From positions 1 through 64,000 of the forward strand of contig SZWC01001516.1 of the NCBI GenBank assembly GCA_023375785.1: DNA of 64,000 bases. Reading direction: 5' to 3'. This stretch comes from Penium margaritaceum (lineage: Eukaryota; Streptophyta; Zygnematophyceae; Desmidiales; Peniaceae). A program made the translations under genes and the position numbers. Below are positions 46,711 through 59,330 of this stretch, in pieces (within the stretch, counting starts at the first letter, position 1; each line of letters begins with the position of its first letter). Under the pieces are notes generated by a model. That model was not told the origin of the DNA. It saw only the letters and a program-made list of their open reading frames with translations, and made no database searches.

Positions 46711-48870
46711 TTCACAGCCTTGAGGTGCTCAGGTCCGGGGTTTGCCATGTGCTGGCTTACAGCGCTAATAGCTTGTGCAAGGTCTGGCCTGGTTGGCACC
46801 ATGAGGTACACGAGACTGCCGACGGCGCTTTGGTATTCCTCCCGCTCAGCTGCATCCGCATCTACATTGAAGTTCATGAGGTACTAGAGTGTCTCCTGCG
46901 GCGTGCCGATGGATTTTGCCTCTGTCATGCCGAATTGCTGTATGACATCCTTGATGTGGCGGCTCTACTTCAGTTAGAGAGAGCATGATTTGCGGTCACA
47001 CGTGATCTTAATACCGAGGAAGTATGATGCCTCCTTGAGATCAGACTTTTAGAAGCGCTCCTACATGGCCTCCTTGAACTCCTGTAGTGCAGACGTGCTG
47101 TTTGAAAGGAGGAGCATGTCATCCACATAGAGGATGATGATGAGCACCTCATGACCATGCTATAAACGAAAGACACTGTAGTCACACTCCTTGCGCTCAA
47201 ACCCCATGCATTGCAGCGCGGCATCCAATTTTTGGTTCTAACCACGCGACGCTTGCTTGAGAACGTATAGTGACTTCTGCAGCTTGGAAACGAGGTGCTC
47301 CTGGCTATCCATGACGAACCCCTATGGCATCTCCATATAGATCTCCCCCTCAAATTCATCGTTCAAGAATGCCGTCTTGAGATCCATATGGTGCATCTCA
47401 AAGTCCTCAGCTGCTTCATAAGAAATCAGCGTGCGGACAGAGGCAAAATTTGCAATAGGAGCAAAGGTTTTTGTGTAGTCGATGCCTTCCTTCAGCGAGT
47501 AGCCCTTAGCAACCAGCCTTGCCTTGTACTTTTCTAGGTTGCTATCTGCTCCCCGCTTCTTCTTGAATACCAACATGCACTTGATCACCTTACGTTTAGG
47601 TGGAAGCTCAGTTGACTCCCACGTGCCATTGTCCAACTGGGACTGTATTTGTTGCTATACCGCTTGTGCCCAATCTGCTGCATCTGGTGTAGCCATTCCC
47701 TCCTTGTACGACGCCGTCTCATAAATGTCTGCAGCATTTGGTCTGGTTTCTAGAGTATCCAAAAATCCCCACGCTCACCAGGCTTGTAGCGCATCCTGAG
47801 AGGGTACCTTCCATATGGTGCTAGAGCGTTAGCAGGTGACTAGCGCGATGCTGCCACCACAACTGCTCTTGCTGGTGTAATGCATCTTCTTCCTTTGCTT
47901 GTGCGGATGAGGCTGTTGTATCTGTTGCATCAGACGGGAGAATAGAGTGGTTCTCCCAATATCACAGTAAAGGGAGGTTCAGGAGAGACAGGGTCAGGGA
48001 GAATATCTGCTCCCATTGCTTCATCAGCTGCTGGTTGTGTTGCCTCTTCGTAGATGATGCTAGTGTCGATGACATTACTTTTTGTTGAAAGGGACATCTC
48101 CGAAGATGATGACGTGGCCAGTATCCCTCACGTACAGGCGATATGCCTTGCTTGCCACGTCATACCTAATCATCAGCATCTGTGCGCTCTTTGCGTTCTA
48201 TTTTTTCCGCTTCTCCTTTAGCATGTGCATGTGTGCCAAGCTGCCAAACGGGCAGAGATGACCCATGCTCGGCTTCTTGCCAAACCACGCCTCATACAAC
48301 GTCATTTGCTCCAGTGCCTTGGTTGGATTGCAGTTCTGGATGTACACCGCAGTGCTCACTGCTTCAGCCCAAAATTCGTAGGTCAGCCGAGCCGCATGTA
48401 GCATGGAGCGCGTCGACTGAACGACGGTGCGGTTGGCACGTTCCGCTACGCCGTTCTGCTGCGGCGTATATGGCGCGTTGTGCTGCACCTTGATGCCTGC
48501 TGCTGCAAGGTAGTCCTAGAAATCCTTGCTTAGGTACTCTCTACCTCGGTCGGTACGCAACGTCTTGATTTTCTTGCGCGTATGGTTCTCCACCATGGCC
48601 TTGAACTCCTTGAACCCGTCAAAGCACTGGTCCTTGGAGGAAAGGAAGTACACAATAGTGTAACGGCTGAAACCATCAATGAACGTAAGAAAACACCCAG
48701 AGGCTCCAAAGCTCTGGGTGTGCATCGGGCCACACAAGTCTGTGTGGACCAGTTCCAAGACCTCCTTCGCGCGCTCCCTCGCTCTCGAGAACGCCTCGCG
48801 ATGCTGCTTCCTCTCCAAATAGTCGATGGTGGGTAAGTCATGCACCATCTGCTTCGTTTGAAGTTGCTGC
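46711..48870 (-). pseudogene. RT and integrase remnant of element H
   Basis: RT spans about 46730-47640 (MDLKTAFLNDEFEGEIYMEM near 47370, [15 protein letters not shown] near 47560). The linker follows to about 48060. The integrase is at about 48100-48870, with APYTPQQNGVAERANRTVVQ near 48430, TLRTDRGREYLSKDF near 48550 and [18 protein letters not shown] near 48660. Confidence 0.86.
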
Positions 48871-50368
48871 AAGGCGCACATGCCGATGCCATAGCGCGCA
48901 TGCCAGATTTCGCCATCTGTGGCCTACACCACTCTTGCAAGATTCTGCATGCGCGGATCTTTGTTGCCCCCAGCAGGCGGTACATATCGCCTTCCTTCAC
49001 CGACCTGGCCAACTCCTCTCCGGTTTCCTGGTTGAGGATGTAGCCATAGTCGTCATTAAAGACGACTCACAGTCATGTGTTGGTGAGAGAGGACACTGAG
49101 AGAAGGTTGAACGCAACGTTTGGTACATACAGCACGCCATGGAATCCTCCTGCTTCAATGCGACGCGGGGTCCCCAACCACATCTCCAGAATCCTTATCC
49201 CCTCACCATTGATCACCCGATCCTCACCGAAAGCAATCAGATGGGGGGGAATAGAGAGCACCTACATAAACCACTCCTTGTGGTGCATCAAGCTCTTGGT
49301 ACACCAGGAATCCTTGTACCTCGCCAGATCCGCCTTCTCCTTCTGCGACATGTCACACTTTGCTATGAAGAGACGGTCGCGCACCTCCTTGGCCACGTTC
49401 ATATTGCCAAAATGACGAACGCCTTTCTGGTTTTGCTACTAATCCTGCTACTGCTGCTGCTGACATTATTGTGACCACTGGTGATATTGCTGTGGAGATT
49501 GTTGCTTTTGCTAAAGTTGCTACTACTCGTTCTGGTTCCTCTTGAACTTGAAGCACTCTTTCTTGTAGTGCCCCTCTTTCTGGCAATAGTGGCACTTGCC
49601 GTTCTTCTTGCCTCTATACTCCCCGGAGTGCTGCTGCTGCTATTAACGTGAGCCCATGGCCGTGAACGCTGCTTCACTGCTGAAGCTGCCGCCATTGCGC
49701 TTTGTTGCATTGCGACGCAGTTCTACCTATACCAGGTGCGTGCAGATGAAGTCCAGGTGGAGAGTAAGCTGGCATCCCAACGTCTCTTGCACTATGTCAT
49801 AGCTTGTTGGGAGTCCCCTCAACAAGAAGAGAACAAAGCGATTGACTTACACAATGTTACTAGCCTGTTTCAGCTGCTTTGCCAGCTCTTTTGCCTTGTC
49901 CAAGTACGCCTCCATCCCTTCACCACCCTGTATTTTCAATGCCATCATCTTCTCTTCCAAAAGCATGAGGACTGCAGGATCCTTGCTCTCACACTTCTTG
50001 TACAACGTGTCCCACCCTTGTTTTGCAGTGGCCTTGTCACTCACGTACTGAAGATGTGAGTTGGAGATGGTTTTGACTAGCAGCCTGTAGGCCTGCCTGT
50101 CCTTCTTCCACTCCTCATATGCCGCTGCTGGAGTTGTAGATGAACTTGCATCCACTGCACCTTTCTATGGCGTCTTTCCCGCCACCACCTCCACTACGGT
50201 GATGCCTTTTGCCTGTGGAGTTGGAGCGCGCTTGTCCCCGCTCACAACCTCCCATAAGTCCCTCTCCTCCAAAAGGAGGCAGGTACGGATCTTCCAAAAC
50301 GTGAAATTGGCACGTCCTTCTAGCCTCTCCAAGGGCTGGGCTGCTGTCACCATGCCTGCTGCTGCCAT
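48871..50368 (-). pseudogene. Protease and gag remnant of element H
   Basis: Protease C-terminal part (GGFHGVLYVPNVAFNLLS) is near 49130. The zinc knuckle is near 49580, and a reduced glutamine-rich tract lies at about 49435-49530. The gag core (YRLLVKTISNSHLQYVSDKA) is near 50060, and the gag start is at 50368 (MAAAGMVTAAQPLERLEGR). Confidence 0.86.
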
Positions 50369-51010
50369 TTTGAGCTTTGTTGATGCACAGCGCTGCCCTT
50401 GAGTGGCTGCGCTACCCTTGCTTTTGCTACTGCTTCTACCAGAAATTTGTCTGACAGAAAATGGACTGTATAGGCTAGTAGACAAGGAATTTGGAAAAAC
50501 AGAGCCCACCACAAAAAAACTCAGCACAAAGCCTTTCGAATGGACCCATGACATAGGGTCATGAAAGAGGGATTTTCAGAGATATGTTCTTTTGAAAAGA
50601 GGATATGCTGCTGCTCCTACTCTAGCTTACACCAGCTAGCTTGTAAATGGCGTTGCTCCCAAACATAGTAATGGAATGCAAATATTTTTGCACCAATAGA
50701 AAGCTTTGGAAGAGTTATTCAAATTGCATGTGCTACAGTTTAGATTTGAAAAAGAAATAAGAGTTATGGTCATCACAAGGCAGTCTTACTCAAAGAGAAG
50801 AGTGTAGCACTGGCCAGCCTCGTCTTGAGCATGACTCTCGCTCCGATTGTTGGGTCTTTGCAAAATTAAGTTTGTTGCAAAGCGTGTCTCTTCAACTTGA
50901 AGATTGCATGGTCGATGATTAAACTTGATTAAGGTTCGATCCCAAACCATCACTCTCAAAGTGACAGCCTGAGCTAGCTAAAAGTGGCAAAACTTGGCTC
51001 ATATACCAAG

Positions 51011-51744
51011 TGTTGGAACTGGAAGAGAGAGGGAGCTTTGGAGCAGCGAGCATCTGGGAATGGAAGGGCATCACTTTTGCCAAAGAATGGTTGTTGAATC
51101 ACTCAAAATGATGGAGTACATATAGAGCTAAAACTAGGGCAAGTCAACCCTCTCAAAAGCCACACCACTTAGCCGTGGAGGCTAAGGCTCACATACTATA
51201 CTCCATAATCTCACACAAGAGAGGAAATCAGCCTAGCAATAAGGCTGACCACACATGACCTAGAGAGCTAGGAAATGCTCTCATGGCTCATTCCTAGTGG
51301 TCACATAACCCACAATCCCATGGAGAATCGCCATGTGTCCATTGCTAGCACACAAGGATCTCACCTTGCCTAAAAAGTAAGGAGAGATACATTTTTCCTA
51401 GTCAGCACACGCTGACAAGGCAACCCAATAATCCAGGATCGTTTTGGCTATTTCTCCCATCAGGTCTTGACCCTGGACCTCTTGTCTTTTTCTTTTCTCA
51501 GGCTAAGGCATGGAGCCATTGCCCATGATCATGCAGATGTCGGCGGTCGATGACCTTTGAAAATTCAACACATCATATCTCCCAATCCGACTGTTGGATT
51601 GGCTTGAAGCTTGAACCGTAGACATTTTGCCATCTGATCTTTCGAGTGAGGAAGTTGGATGGACAATTGGAGATGGCAGCTGGTATTTTCTTGGAACTTG
51701 CTCCCGGTTACCTGAAATTGAGCGAGATGGCTCCTTTCCCAGCA
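51011..51744 (-). repeat. Right (5') LTR of element H
   Basis: 734 bp, TGTTGG to CCCAGCA. Preceded by the primer site at 50996-51008 and followed by RT-end sequence of element I. Confidence 0.86.
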
Positions 51745-53280
51745 CTTTTGGTGCTCTAGTTCAGGATTAGCCATGTGCAAGCTCAGAGTGCTCACAGCCT
51801 GTGTGAGGTCCAGCTTAGTTGCCACCATCACGTACATGAGACTGCCGACGGCACTCTGGTACTTCTGCCGCTCAGCTATATCTCTTTATCCACTCAAGTT
51901 CGTAAGGTACGGCGGCGTCTCAAGCGTTGTACTGATGGGTTTGGCCTTTGCCATGCCGAACCATTGCAGGACGTCCTTGATGCAGCGACTCTGCTATAGT
52001 GAGAGAGCACGTGATTTGCAATCATGTGTGATCTGGATACAGAAGAAGTATGACGCCTCCTCGAGATCAAACATGTAGAAGCGCTCCTACAAGGCCTCTT
52101 TGAACTCCGTTAGTACATATATGCTGTTGGAAAGGAGGAACATGACATCCACATCGACAATGATCATAGGAATCTCATGCTCATGCTGCCAGCTGTATGC
52201 GCTGTAGTCACACTCGCTACACTCAAACCCGATGCACTACAACGCTGCATCCATCTTCTGGTTCCAAGAAGGCGACGCTTGCATGAAGACGTGCAGCGAC
52301 TTCTGCAGCTTGCAAACCAGTTATTCTTGGGCAGCTATGGAAAATGCCTACGGCTGCTCCATGTAGATCACCTCCTCCAAGTGACCATGCAAGTAAGGGT
52401 GCACACCAAATCCATGGATCCGAGAGTCAGATCCGCAAATCCAGATCCGGATCCGGATCTAGATCCGGATCCGGATCCGAGACTCCGGATCTGAGTACTT
52501 TGATCCGATCTAAGATCCGAGAGTCCAGATGTGGGTCACTTGGATGATGCAAATGTGTGCTTTCATTTATGTAACTTACCATGAATGGCTTATTTTTGAC
52601 ATGAAAAAAATACAAATATCACCAAAATGCCATGTAGTGCATATATACTTTTGTTTACTTCAGTAAAAAATGTAAAATAATGTAAACATTGGATGTTATA
52701 CATGCTACAAATCCCCACATATGCTGTATCCGACCTATATGCGAGAGTCAGATCCGAGGATCTAAGGATCCGCACATCCAAGATCCGGATCCAAGAGTCC
52801 AAATCCAGGAGTTGGATCCGATCCTTGAGTAAGGATCTGACCTCAGATCTGCAAATCTGTTTGGCGTGCACCCTCACATTCAAGAATGCCTTCTTGACAT
52901 CCATGTGGTGAGCATCAAAGTCCTCAGCTGTTGCATAAGAGATGAGCCGTGCAAAGTCTGCAACAAGGGCAAAGGTTTTTGTGTAGTTGATATCCTCCTG
53001 CTGCGAATAGCCCTTGGCGACCAGCCTTGCCTTGTACTTTTCCAGGTTGCCATCTGCTCCCCGCTTCTTCTTGAACACCCACTTAAGCTTGATAACATTA
53101 CGTCCAAGTTGACGCTCAGTCAGCTACCACGTGCTGTTATTCAGCTGCAATTTTTTCTCTAACAACACAACCTGCGCCCACTCTGCTGCATCTGGTGCAG
53201 CCATGGCCTCTTTGTATGACAATGACTCATCTGAATCTACTACACCTATGAAATTCATCTTTTCTGGTTTTTACAACATC
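51745..53280 (-). pseudogene. RT remnant of element I, with a DNA transposon inside
   Basis: Resumes element I after H. Matches RT segments such as [20 protein letters not shown] near 53060 and AHHMDVKKAFLN near 52890. The reading is interrupted by the hAT-like element at 52394-52876, whose target duplication consists of RT codons. Confidence 0.84.
52394..52876. mobile_element. Non-autonomous hAT-like DNA transposon (MITE), 483 bp
   Basis: Terminal inverted repeats begin TAAGGGTGCACACCAAA (left) and TGAGGGTGCACGCCAAA (right, reverse strand), 15 of 17 matching. The flanks CATGCAAG (52386-52393) and CATTCAAG (52877-52884) form an 8-bp target duplication with one change; sister copies have a single CATTCAAG there. 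Subterminal regions are packed with GATCCG and AGATCCGGA-type short repeats on both sides, as in hAT elements whose transposase binds such sites. The centre is AT-rich. No transposase is present, so it would need one from elsewhere. The 8-bp duplication favours hAT. Confidence 0.85.
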
Positions 53281-55008
53281 TAGAAATGGCCGTGCTCACC
53301 AAGTTTGTAGTGCACCTTGAAAGGGTACCTGTGACCTAGTACTAGAGTATTAGCGGGCGGCTGGTGTGGTGCTGCTGGTACAACTGCTGGTGATGGTGGT
53401 GTTCTATCTCCTTGATTTGCTTTTGCCAATGAGGCTGTTTTATCTGTTGCATCTCACATGGGAGAGGTTAATGATTCTCCCCTTGTCAGTGTACAGAAAG
53501 GGTCAGGAGAGACTTGGTCAGGAAGGATATTTGCTCCCACTACCTCTTCAACTGCTGGTTTTCCTACCTCTTCACAGTCAATGTTGGTGTTGATGACATT
53601 GCTCTTGTTGTAAACGACATCTCTGGAGATGATAATGTGTCCTGTATCCTTCTCAAAGAGGCAATAGACCTTGCTTGCCACGTCGTGGCCGATCATCAGC
53701 ATCTGTGCGCCTTTTGCATCCCACTTTTGCCGTATCTCCTTTGGCACGTGCATGTGTGCCAAGCTGCTAAACATGTGAAGATGACCCACTCTCTGCATCT
53801 TACTGATCCACGCCTCGTAGGGGTCATCTCTTCCAACGCCTCGTATGGCGTCATCTATTCCAACGCCTTAGTTGGATTGCGATTCTTGCTCTAGACTGTA
53901 GTGCTCACGGCTTCAACCCAGAAGTTGTATGTCTGCCGCGCCGCGTGCAGCATGGAGCGCACCGACTCGTGAATGGTACGGTCGGCACGTTTTACTACAC
54001 CGTTTTTCTAGGACGAGTATGGCGTAGTACGCTGTGCCTTGATGCCAGCTTCTTCGAGATAGTCCTGAGGTAATCTGGAGATAGTTCTAAAACAGTCCGT
54101 AGGTACTCTCCACCAGGATCGCTCTGCTGCGCCTTGATCGTCTTGCCAGTCTCGTTCTCCACCTTTGCCATGAAGTCGTTGAACCTGTCAAGGCACTGGT
54201 CCTTGGAACCAAGGAAGGACACAGCACTGTAATGGCTGAAATCATCAATGAAGGTCAATGAATACCTAGAGCCTCCAAAGCTTTAGGTCTGCATCGGGCC
54301 AGACAAGTCTATGTGGACCAGCTCCAGTACCTCCTTTACATGCTCCCCTGCTCCAGACAACGCCTTACGATGTCCTTTCCCTTCCAAATAGCCGATGCAT
54401 AATTATTGCTCAAAGATGGATAAGTCACACCATCTGCTTTGCCTAAAGTTGCTGCAAGATGCCCATGCCGATGTGGACATAACAACCATGCCAAATTTCG
54501 TCATCCATTGTCTGGACCACTGTTGCAAGACTCTACTTAGGCGAGATCTTGGTCGCCCCTTGCACGCGATACATATCGCCCTCCTTCACCAACCTTGCAA
54601 AGTCCTCTTTAGTACCTTTGTTGAGGATATAGCCATAGTCATCGTCAAAGACGACACGAAGTCGTGTCTTGGTGAGAGAGGAGATTGAGAGAAGGTTGAA
54701 TGCAGCATGAGGTACATACAGCACGCCATGGAACACTCACACTTGAATGCAATGCGGGATCTCCAACCACATCTCCACAATCCCAATGCCCTCAACATAC
54801 ACCATCTCATCATCACCCATAGCGATAGGATTGGGAGGGATGGACAGCAGCTGTGTAAACCACTCCTTGTGATGTGCCTGGCTCTTCGTACACCCTCAGT
54901 CCTTGTACCATGCGAGATCCACGGTCTCCACATGCTACATGTCAGAATTTGCCATGAAGAGAAGGTCACGCACCTCCTTCGCCACATTTATGTTGCCAAA
55001 GTGGCGCA
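53281..55008 (-). pseudogene. Integrase, protease and start of gag region of element I
   Basis: The integrase C-terminal part includes HMFSSLAHMHVPKEIRQKWD near 53760. The core piece TFIDDFSHYSAVSFLGSKDQ is near 54230. The protease region MFHGVLYVPHAAFNLLSISS is near 54720. It stops at 55008, just upstream of the glutamine-rich region, where element J begins. Confidence 0.84.
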
Positions 55009-55743
55009 TGTTGGATCTGGAGAAGAGGGGGAGCCTTTGAGCAGCAAGCATTTGGGACTAAAAGGGCATCAGATGTGCTGAAGAATGGTTGTTGAATCAC
55101 TCGACATGATAGAGTACATATAGCTTGGGCAAGTGAGTCCTCTCACAAGCCACACCAGTTAACCATGGAGGCTAACGCTCCCAAACTAGAGTCCATATAC
55201 TCACCCAAGAGAGGAAATCAGTCTAGCAATCATGCTGACTTGACACACACGAACCAGAGAGCTTGAGAATGCTCTCATGGAACACTCATAGTGGTCATAC
55301 AACCCAGAATCCCACAGGAAATCGCCGTGTTTCCATGGCTAGCACACAAGGATCCTACCTCACGTTACAAGTACATAGAGAGATACCTTTTTCCTAGTCA
55401 GCAAACTCTAACAAGGCAATCCAGGAATCTAGGACCTTTTTGGTCCTAATTCTCCCATGAGGTCTTGACCCTGGACCTCTTTCCCTTTTTCGTTTCTCAG
55501 GCTAAGGCATGGAGTCATCCCCCATGGTCACACAGAAACTAGCGGTCCAGGACCCCAGAAACTCCGAAAATTCATATATCTCAATCCAATTGTTGTATCG
55601 GCCTGAAACTTGGACTACAGAGATTTTGCCACCTCATCTCTCCAATGATGAAGTTGGATTGACGATCGCACCGGGAGTCTCGTACTTGTTTTTAACGTGC
55701 TCTTGTGGACCTGAAACTAAGGTGGATGGCTTCTTTCCCAATA
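55009..55743 (-). repeat. 3' LTR of element J
   Basis: 735 bp, TGTTGG to CCCAATA, followed by the reverse polypurine tract (ATCTCCCACTTTG). Confidence 0.86.
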
Positions 55744-55811
55744 ATCTCCCACTTTGACGTAGTCAGATTGGGCTGAGTCCACATGCCTTCATGCGGAACT
55801 GCTAGTTTTCA

Positions 55812-56549
55812 TGTTGGAACTTGAGGAGAGAGGGAGCCTTGGAGCAGCGAGCATGTGTGATTGGAAGGGCACCATTTGTGCTGAAGAATGGTTATTCGAT
55901 CACTCAAAATGATGGAGCACATATAGAGCTAGAGCTTGGGCAAGTCAGCCCTCTCACAAGCCACACCACTTAGCCATGGAGGCTAAGGCTCACACACTAG
56001 AGTCCATAATCTCACACAAGGGAGGAAATCAGCCTAGCAATCAGGCTGACCAATCACACACAACCTAGAGAGCTAGAGAATGCTCTCATGGCACACTCCT
56101 AGTGGTCACATAACCCACAAACCCATGGAGAATCGCCATGTGTCCATGGCTAGCACACAAGGATCTCACCTCACCTAAAAAGTAAGGAGAGGTACCTTTA
56201 TCCTAGTCAGCACACTCTGACAAGGCAATCCTAAGACAAAGGACCTTTTTGGATACTTCTCCCATCAGGTCTTGACCCTCGACCTGTTGCCTTTTTATTT
56301 TCTCAGGCTAAGGCATGGAGCCATCGCCCATGGTCACCCGGATATCGACGGTCGATGACCCCGGAAACTACGAAAATTCATATCTCCCAATCCGACCGTT
56401 GGATCGGCCTCAAACTTGGACCGTATACATTTTGCCACCTGATCTTTCCAATGAAGAAGTCAAATTGACGATCGGAGCAGGCATCTGGTACTTTCCTGGA
56501 ACTTGCTCCTCTGGACCTGAAACCAAGCCGGATGGCTCCTTTTCCAACA
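55812..56549 (-). repeat. 3' LTR of element K
   Basis: 738 bp, TGTTGG...CCAACA, a clean representative of the family LTR. Confidence 0.9.
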
Positions 56550-58110
56550 TTCTCCCACTTTGCCGCACTCAGAGTGGGCTGAGTCCACATGCCTTCATGC
56601 AAGACTGCTGCTTCTCACGGGTCACTGGCTTGGTGCAGAAATCAGCAACCTGCTTGCTGGTTGGAGTAAACTCTAGCTTGATAGCACCCTCTTGCACCAT
56701 GTGCCTGATGAAATGATATGTGATGTCAATGTGCTTGGTGCGTGCATGGTGCTCATGATTCTTGGCCAGTGCGATTGCGCTCTGGTTGTCGACGCGCACA
56801 AGAACTGGAACTGCTGCACTCCCACTCATCTCTGCCATGAGACGTTGGAGCCAAACTGCTTCCTTGGCTCCAAAGCTGAGAGATACGTACTCAGCTTCTG
56901 TACTCGAGGTGGCCACGACCACCTGCTGCTTGATGCACTAGCTGATGGCTCCACCATTCATGAGGAACACATGTCCAGAGATGGACTTGCGGTCCTCAGG
57001 GTTTGAAGCCCAATCTGCGTCTGTGTAGCCGATGATGATGTTGTCATTGCCGTTGTAGGTGATGCCGATGTCGATGGTTCTAGCAAGGTAGCGGAAGATC
57101 CGCTTCACTGCCTTCTGGTGCTCTGGTCCGGGATTAGCCATGTGCTGGCTCACAGCGCTCACAGCCTGTGCGAGGTCCGGCCTGGTTGCCACCATGAGGT
57201 ACATGAGACTGCCGACGGCGCTCTGGTACTTCTGCCGCTCAGCTGCATTTGCTTCTCCATTGAAGCTCACAAGGTACTGCCGCGTCTCTAGCGGCGTGCC
57301 GATGGGTTTTGCCTCTGCCATGCCAAACCGCTGTAAAATATCCTTAATGTAGCGGCTCTGCTGCAGCAAGAGAGAGCGTGACTTGTGGTCACACGTGATC
57401 TGGATATCGAGGAAGTATGATGCCTCCCCGATATCAGACATCTGGAAGCGCTCTCGCATGGCTTCCTTGAACTCATGCAGTGCAGACATGTTGTTGGAAA
57501 GGAGGAGCATGTCATCCAAATAGACAATGATGATGAGGATCTCATGCTCATGCTGCCAGCGATACACGTTGTAGTCACACTCGCTGCGCTCAAACCCCAT
57601 GCACTACAACGCTGCATCCAGCTTCTGGTTCCAAGCACGTGACGCTTGCTTCAGGCCGTACAGCGACTTCTACAGCTTGTAGACCAGGAGCTCCTGACCA
57701 TCCATGACGAACCCATCCGGCTGCTTCATGTAGATTTCATCCTCCAAGTCACCATTAAGGAATGCCGGCTTGACATCCATGTGGTGAACCTCAACGTCCT
57801 CAGCTGCTGCATAAGAGAGGAGCGTGCGCCCAGAGGCAAACTTTGCAACAGGGGCAAAAGTTTCCGTGTAGTCGACGCCCTCTTGCTGCGAGAAGCCCTT
57901 GGCGACCAGCCTCGCCTTGTACTTTTCCAGGTCACCATCTGCTCCCCGCTTCTTCTTGAACACCCACTTGCACTTGATCACCTTACGTCCTGGTGGACGC
58001 TTTGTCAGCCCTCACGTGCCGTTGTCCAGCTGCGACTGTATCTCCTGCTGCACGGCTTGCGCCTAATCTGCTACATCCGGTGCAGCCATGGCCTCCTTGT
58101 ATGACGTTGG
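56550..58110 (-). pseudogene. RT and RNase H remnant of element K
   Basis: RNase H includes VRVDNQSAIALAKNHEHHAR near 56760 and AEYVSLSFGAKEAVWLQRLM near 56860. The connection has GYTDADWASNPEDRKSISGH near 57000. RT includes the DDMLLLSNN region near 57510 and [20 protein letters not shown] near 57950. An open stretch of 220 residues (56938-57600) covers the RT thumb and connection. Confidence 0.9.
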
Positions 58111-59330
58111 CTCATCTGAATCTGCTGCAAGTGCGACGTTCATCTGTTCTGGTTTTTGTAGCATCCAGAAATGGCCGCGCTCACCAGGCTTGTAACGCAC
58201 CCTAAGAGGGTACCTGCGACGTGGTGCTGGATCGTTAGCGGGCGGCTGGCACGATGCTGCTGGCACAACTGCTGCTGCTTGTGGTGCTACATCTCCCTCC
58301 TCTGCTTCTGCCAATGAGGCTGCTGTATCTGCAAAATCAGACATGGGAGAGTAGAGTGATTCTCCCACTGTCACAGTAGAGGAAGGATCGGGAGAAACTT
58401 GGTCAGGAAGAATTTCTGTTCCCACTGTCTCGTCAGGTGCTGGTTCTGCTGCCTCTTCACACACGATGTTGGCGCCGATGACGTTGCTCTCGTTGAAGAA
58501 GATATCCCTGGAGATGATGACGTGGCCTGTATCCCTCTCATAGAGGCGATACGCCTTGCTTGCCACGTCATAGCCAATAATCAGCATCTGCGCACTATTC
58601 GCGTCCCACTTTTGCCGCTTCTCCTTTGGCACGTGCATGTGCGCCAAGCTGCCAAACGCGCGAAGATGACCCACGCTCGGCTTCTTGCCAAAGCACGCCT
58701 CGTACGGCGTCATCTGCTACAGGGTCTTGGTTGGACTGCGGTTCTTGATGTAGACGGCAGTGCTCATGGCTTCAGCCCATAAGTCGTAGGTCAGCCGGGC
58801 CGCGTGCAGCATGGAGCGCGCCGACTCCACAATGGTACGGTTTGCGTGTTCTGCTATCCCATTCTGCTGCGGCGAGTACGGCGCGGTACGCTACGCCTTG
58901 ATACCAGCTACTGCGAGGTAGTCCTGGAACTCCTTGCTTAGGTATTCACCACCGCGATTGCTGTGCAGCGCCTTGATCTTCTTGCCAGTCTGGTTCTCCA
59001 CCATGGCCTTGAACTCCTTGAACCTGTCAAAGCACTAGTCCTTGGAGGAAAGGAAGTAGACAGCAGTGTAACGGCTGAAATCATCAGTGAAGGTGAGAAA
59101 ATACCTAGATCCTCCAAAGCTCTGGGTCTGCATCGGTCCGCACAAGTCCATTTGGACCAGCTCAAACACCTATTTTGCACGCTCCCCTGCTCCAGAGAAC
59201 GCCTCGCGGTGCTGCTTCCCCTCCAAACAGCCGATGCATAACTGCTGCTCAAAGTTAGAGATGGTAGGCAGGTCACGCACCATCTGCTTTACTTGAAGCT
59301 GCTGCAAGGCGCGCATGCCGATGTGGCCGT
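58111..59330 (-). pseudogene. Integrase remnant of element K
   Basis: The C-terminal and linker part is open over 58063-58713 (216 residues), with AFGSLAHMHVPKEKRQKWDA and YERDTGHVIISRDIFFNESN. The core lies at about 58740-59160. The pre-integrase zinc region (LCIGCLEGKQHREAFSGAGE) is near 59220 and the WHARYGHIGMRALQQLQ block near 59320. Confidence 0.89.

Larger units (their letters stand above)
37669..51744 (-). mobile_element. Ty1/copia element H, inserted in element I
   Basis: Left LTR 37669-38403, right LTR 51011-51744, primer site 50996-51008. Flanks are ATTCT (37664-37668) and CTTTT (51745-51749); both are one change from CTTCT, the sequence at this point in sister copies. Inside are RNase H, RT, integrase, protease and gag, plus the later insertions D and F. 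An extra integrase scrap (38404-38626) follows the left LTR and is not explained by a simple insertion. Confidence 0.8.
36415..55008 (-). mobile_element. Ty1/copia element I, outermost of the right-hand nest
   Basis: Its pieces are the 3' LTR (36415-37101), RNase H (37102-37668), RT (from 51745), integrase, protease and the start of gag up to 55008. It is interrupted by H (37669-51744), by a hAT-like transposon (52394-52876) and by J (from 55009). Its gag remainder and 5' LTR lie beyond the window. It is among the most worn copies and must be older than everything inside it. Confidence 0.85.

Noticed and set aside
52394-52876. GATCCG-rich sequence as a displaced piece of the GATC satellite at 3-8 kb
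   Set aside because: It has precise terminal inverted repeats and an 8-bp target duplication, the motif is GATCCGGATC rather than GATCCCAGTCCC, and the centre is unrelated AT-rich DNA.
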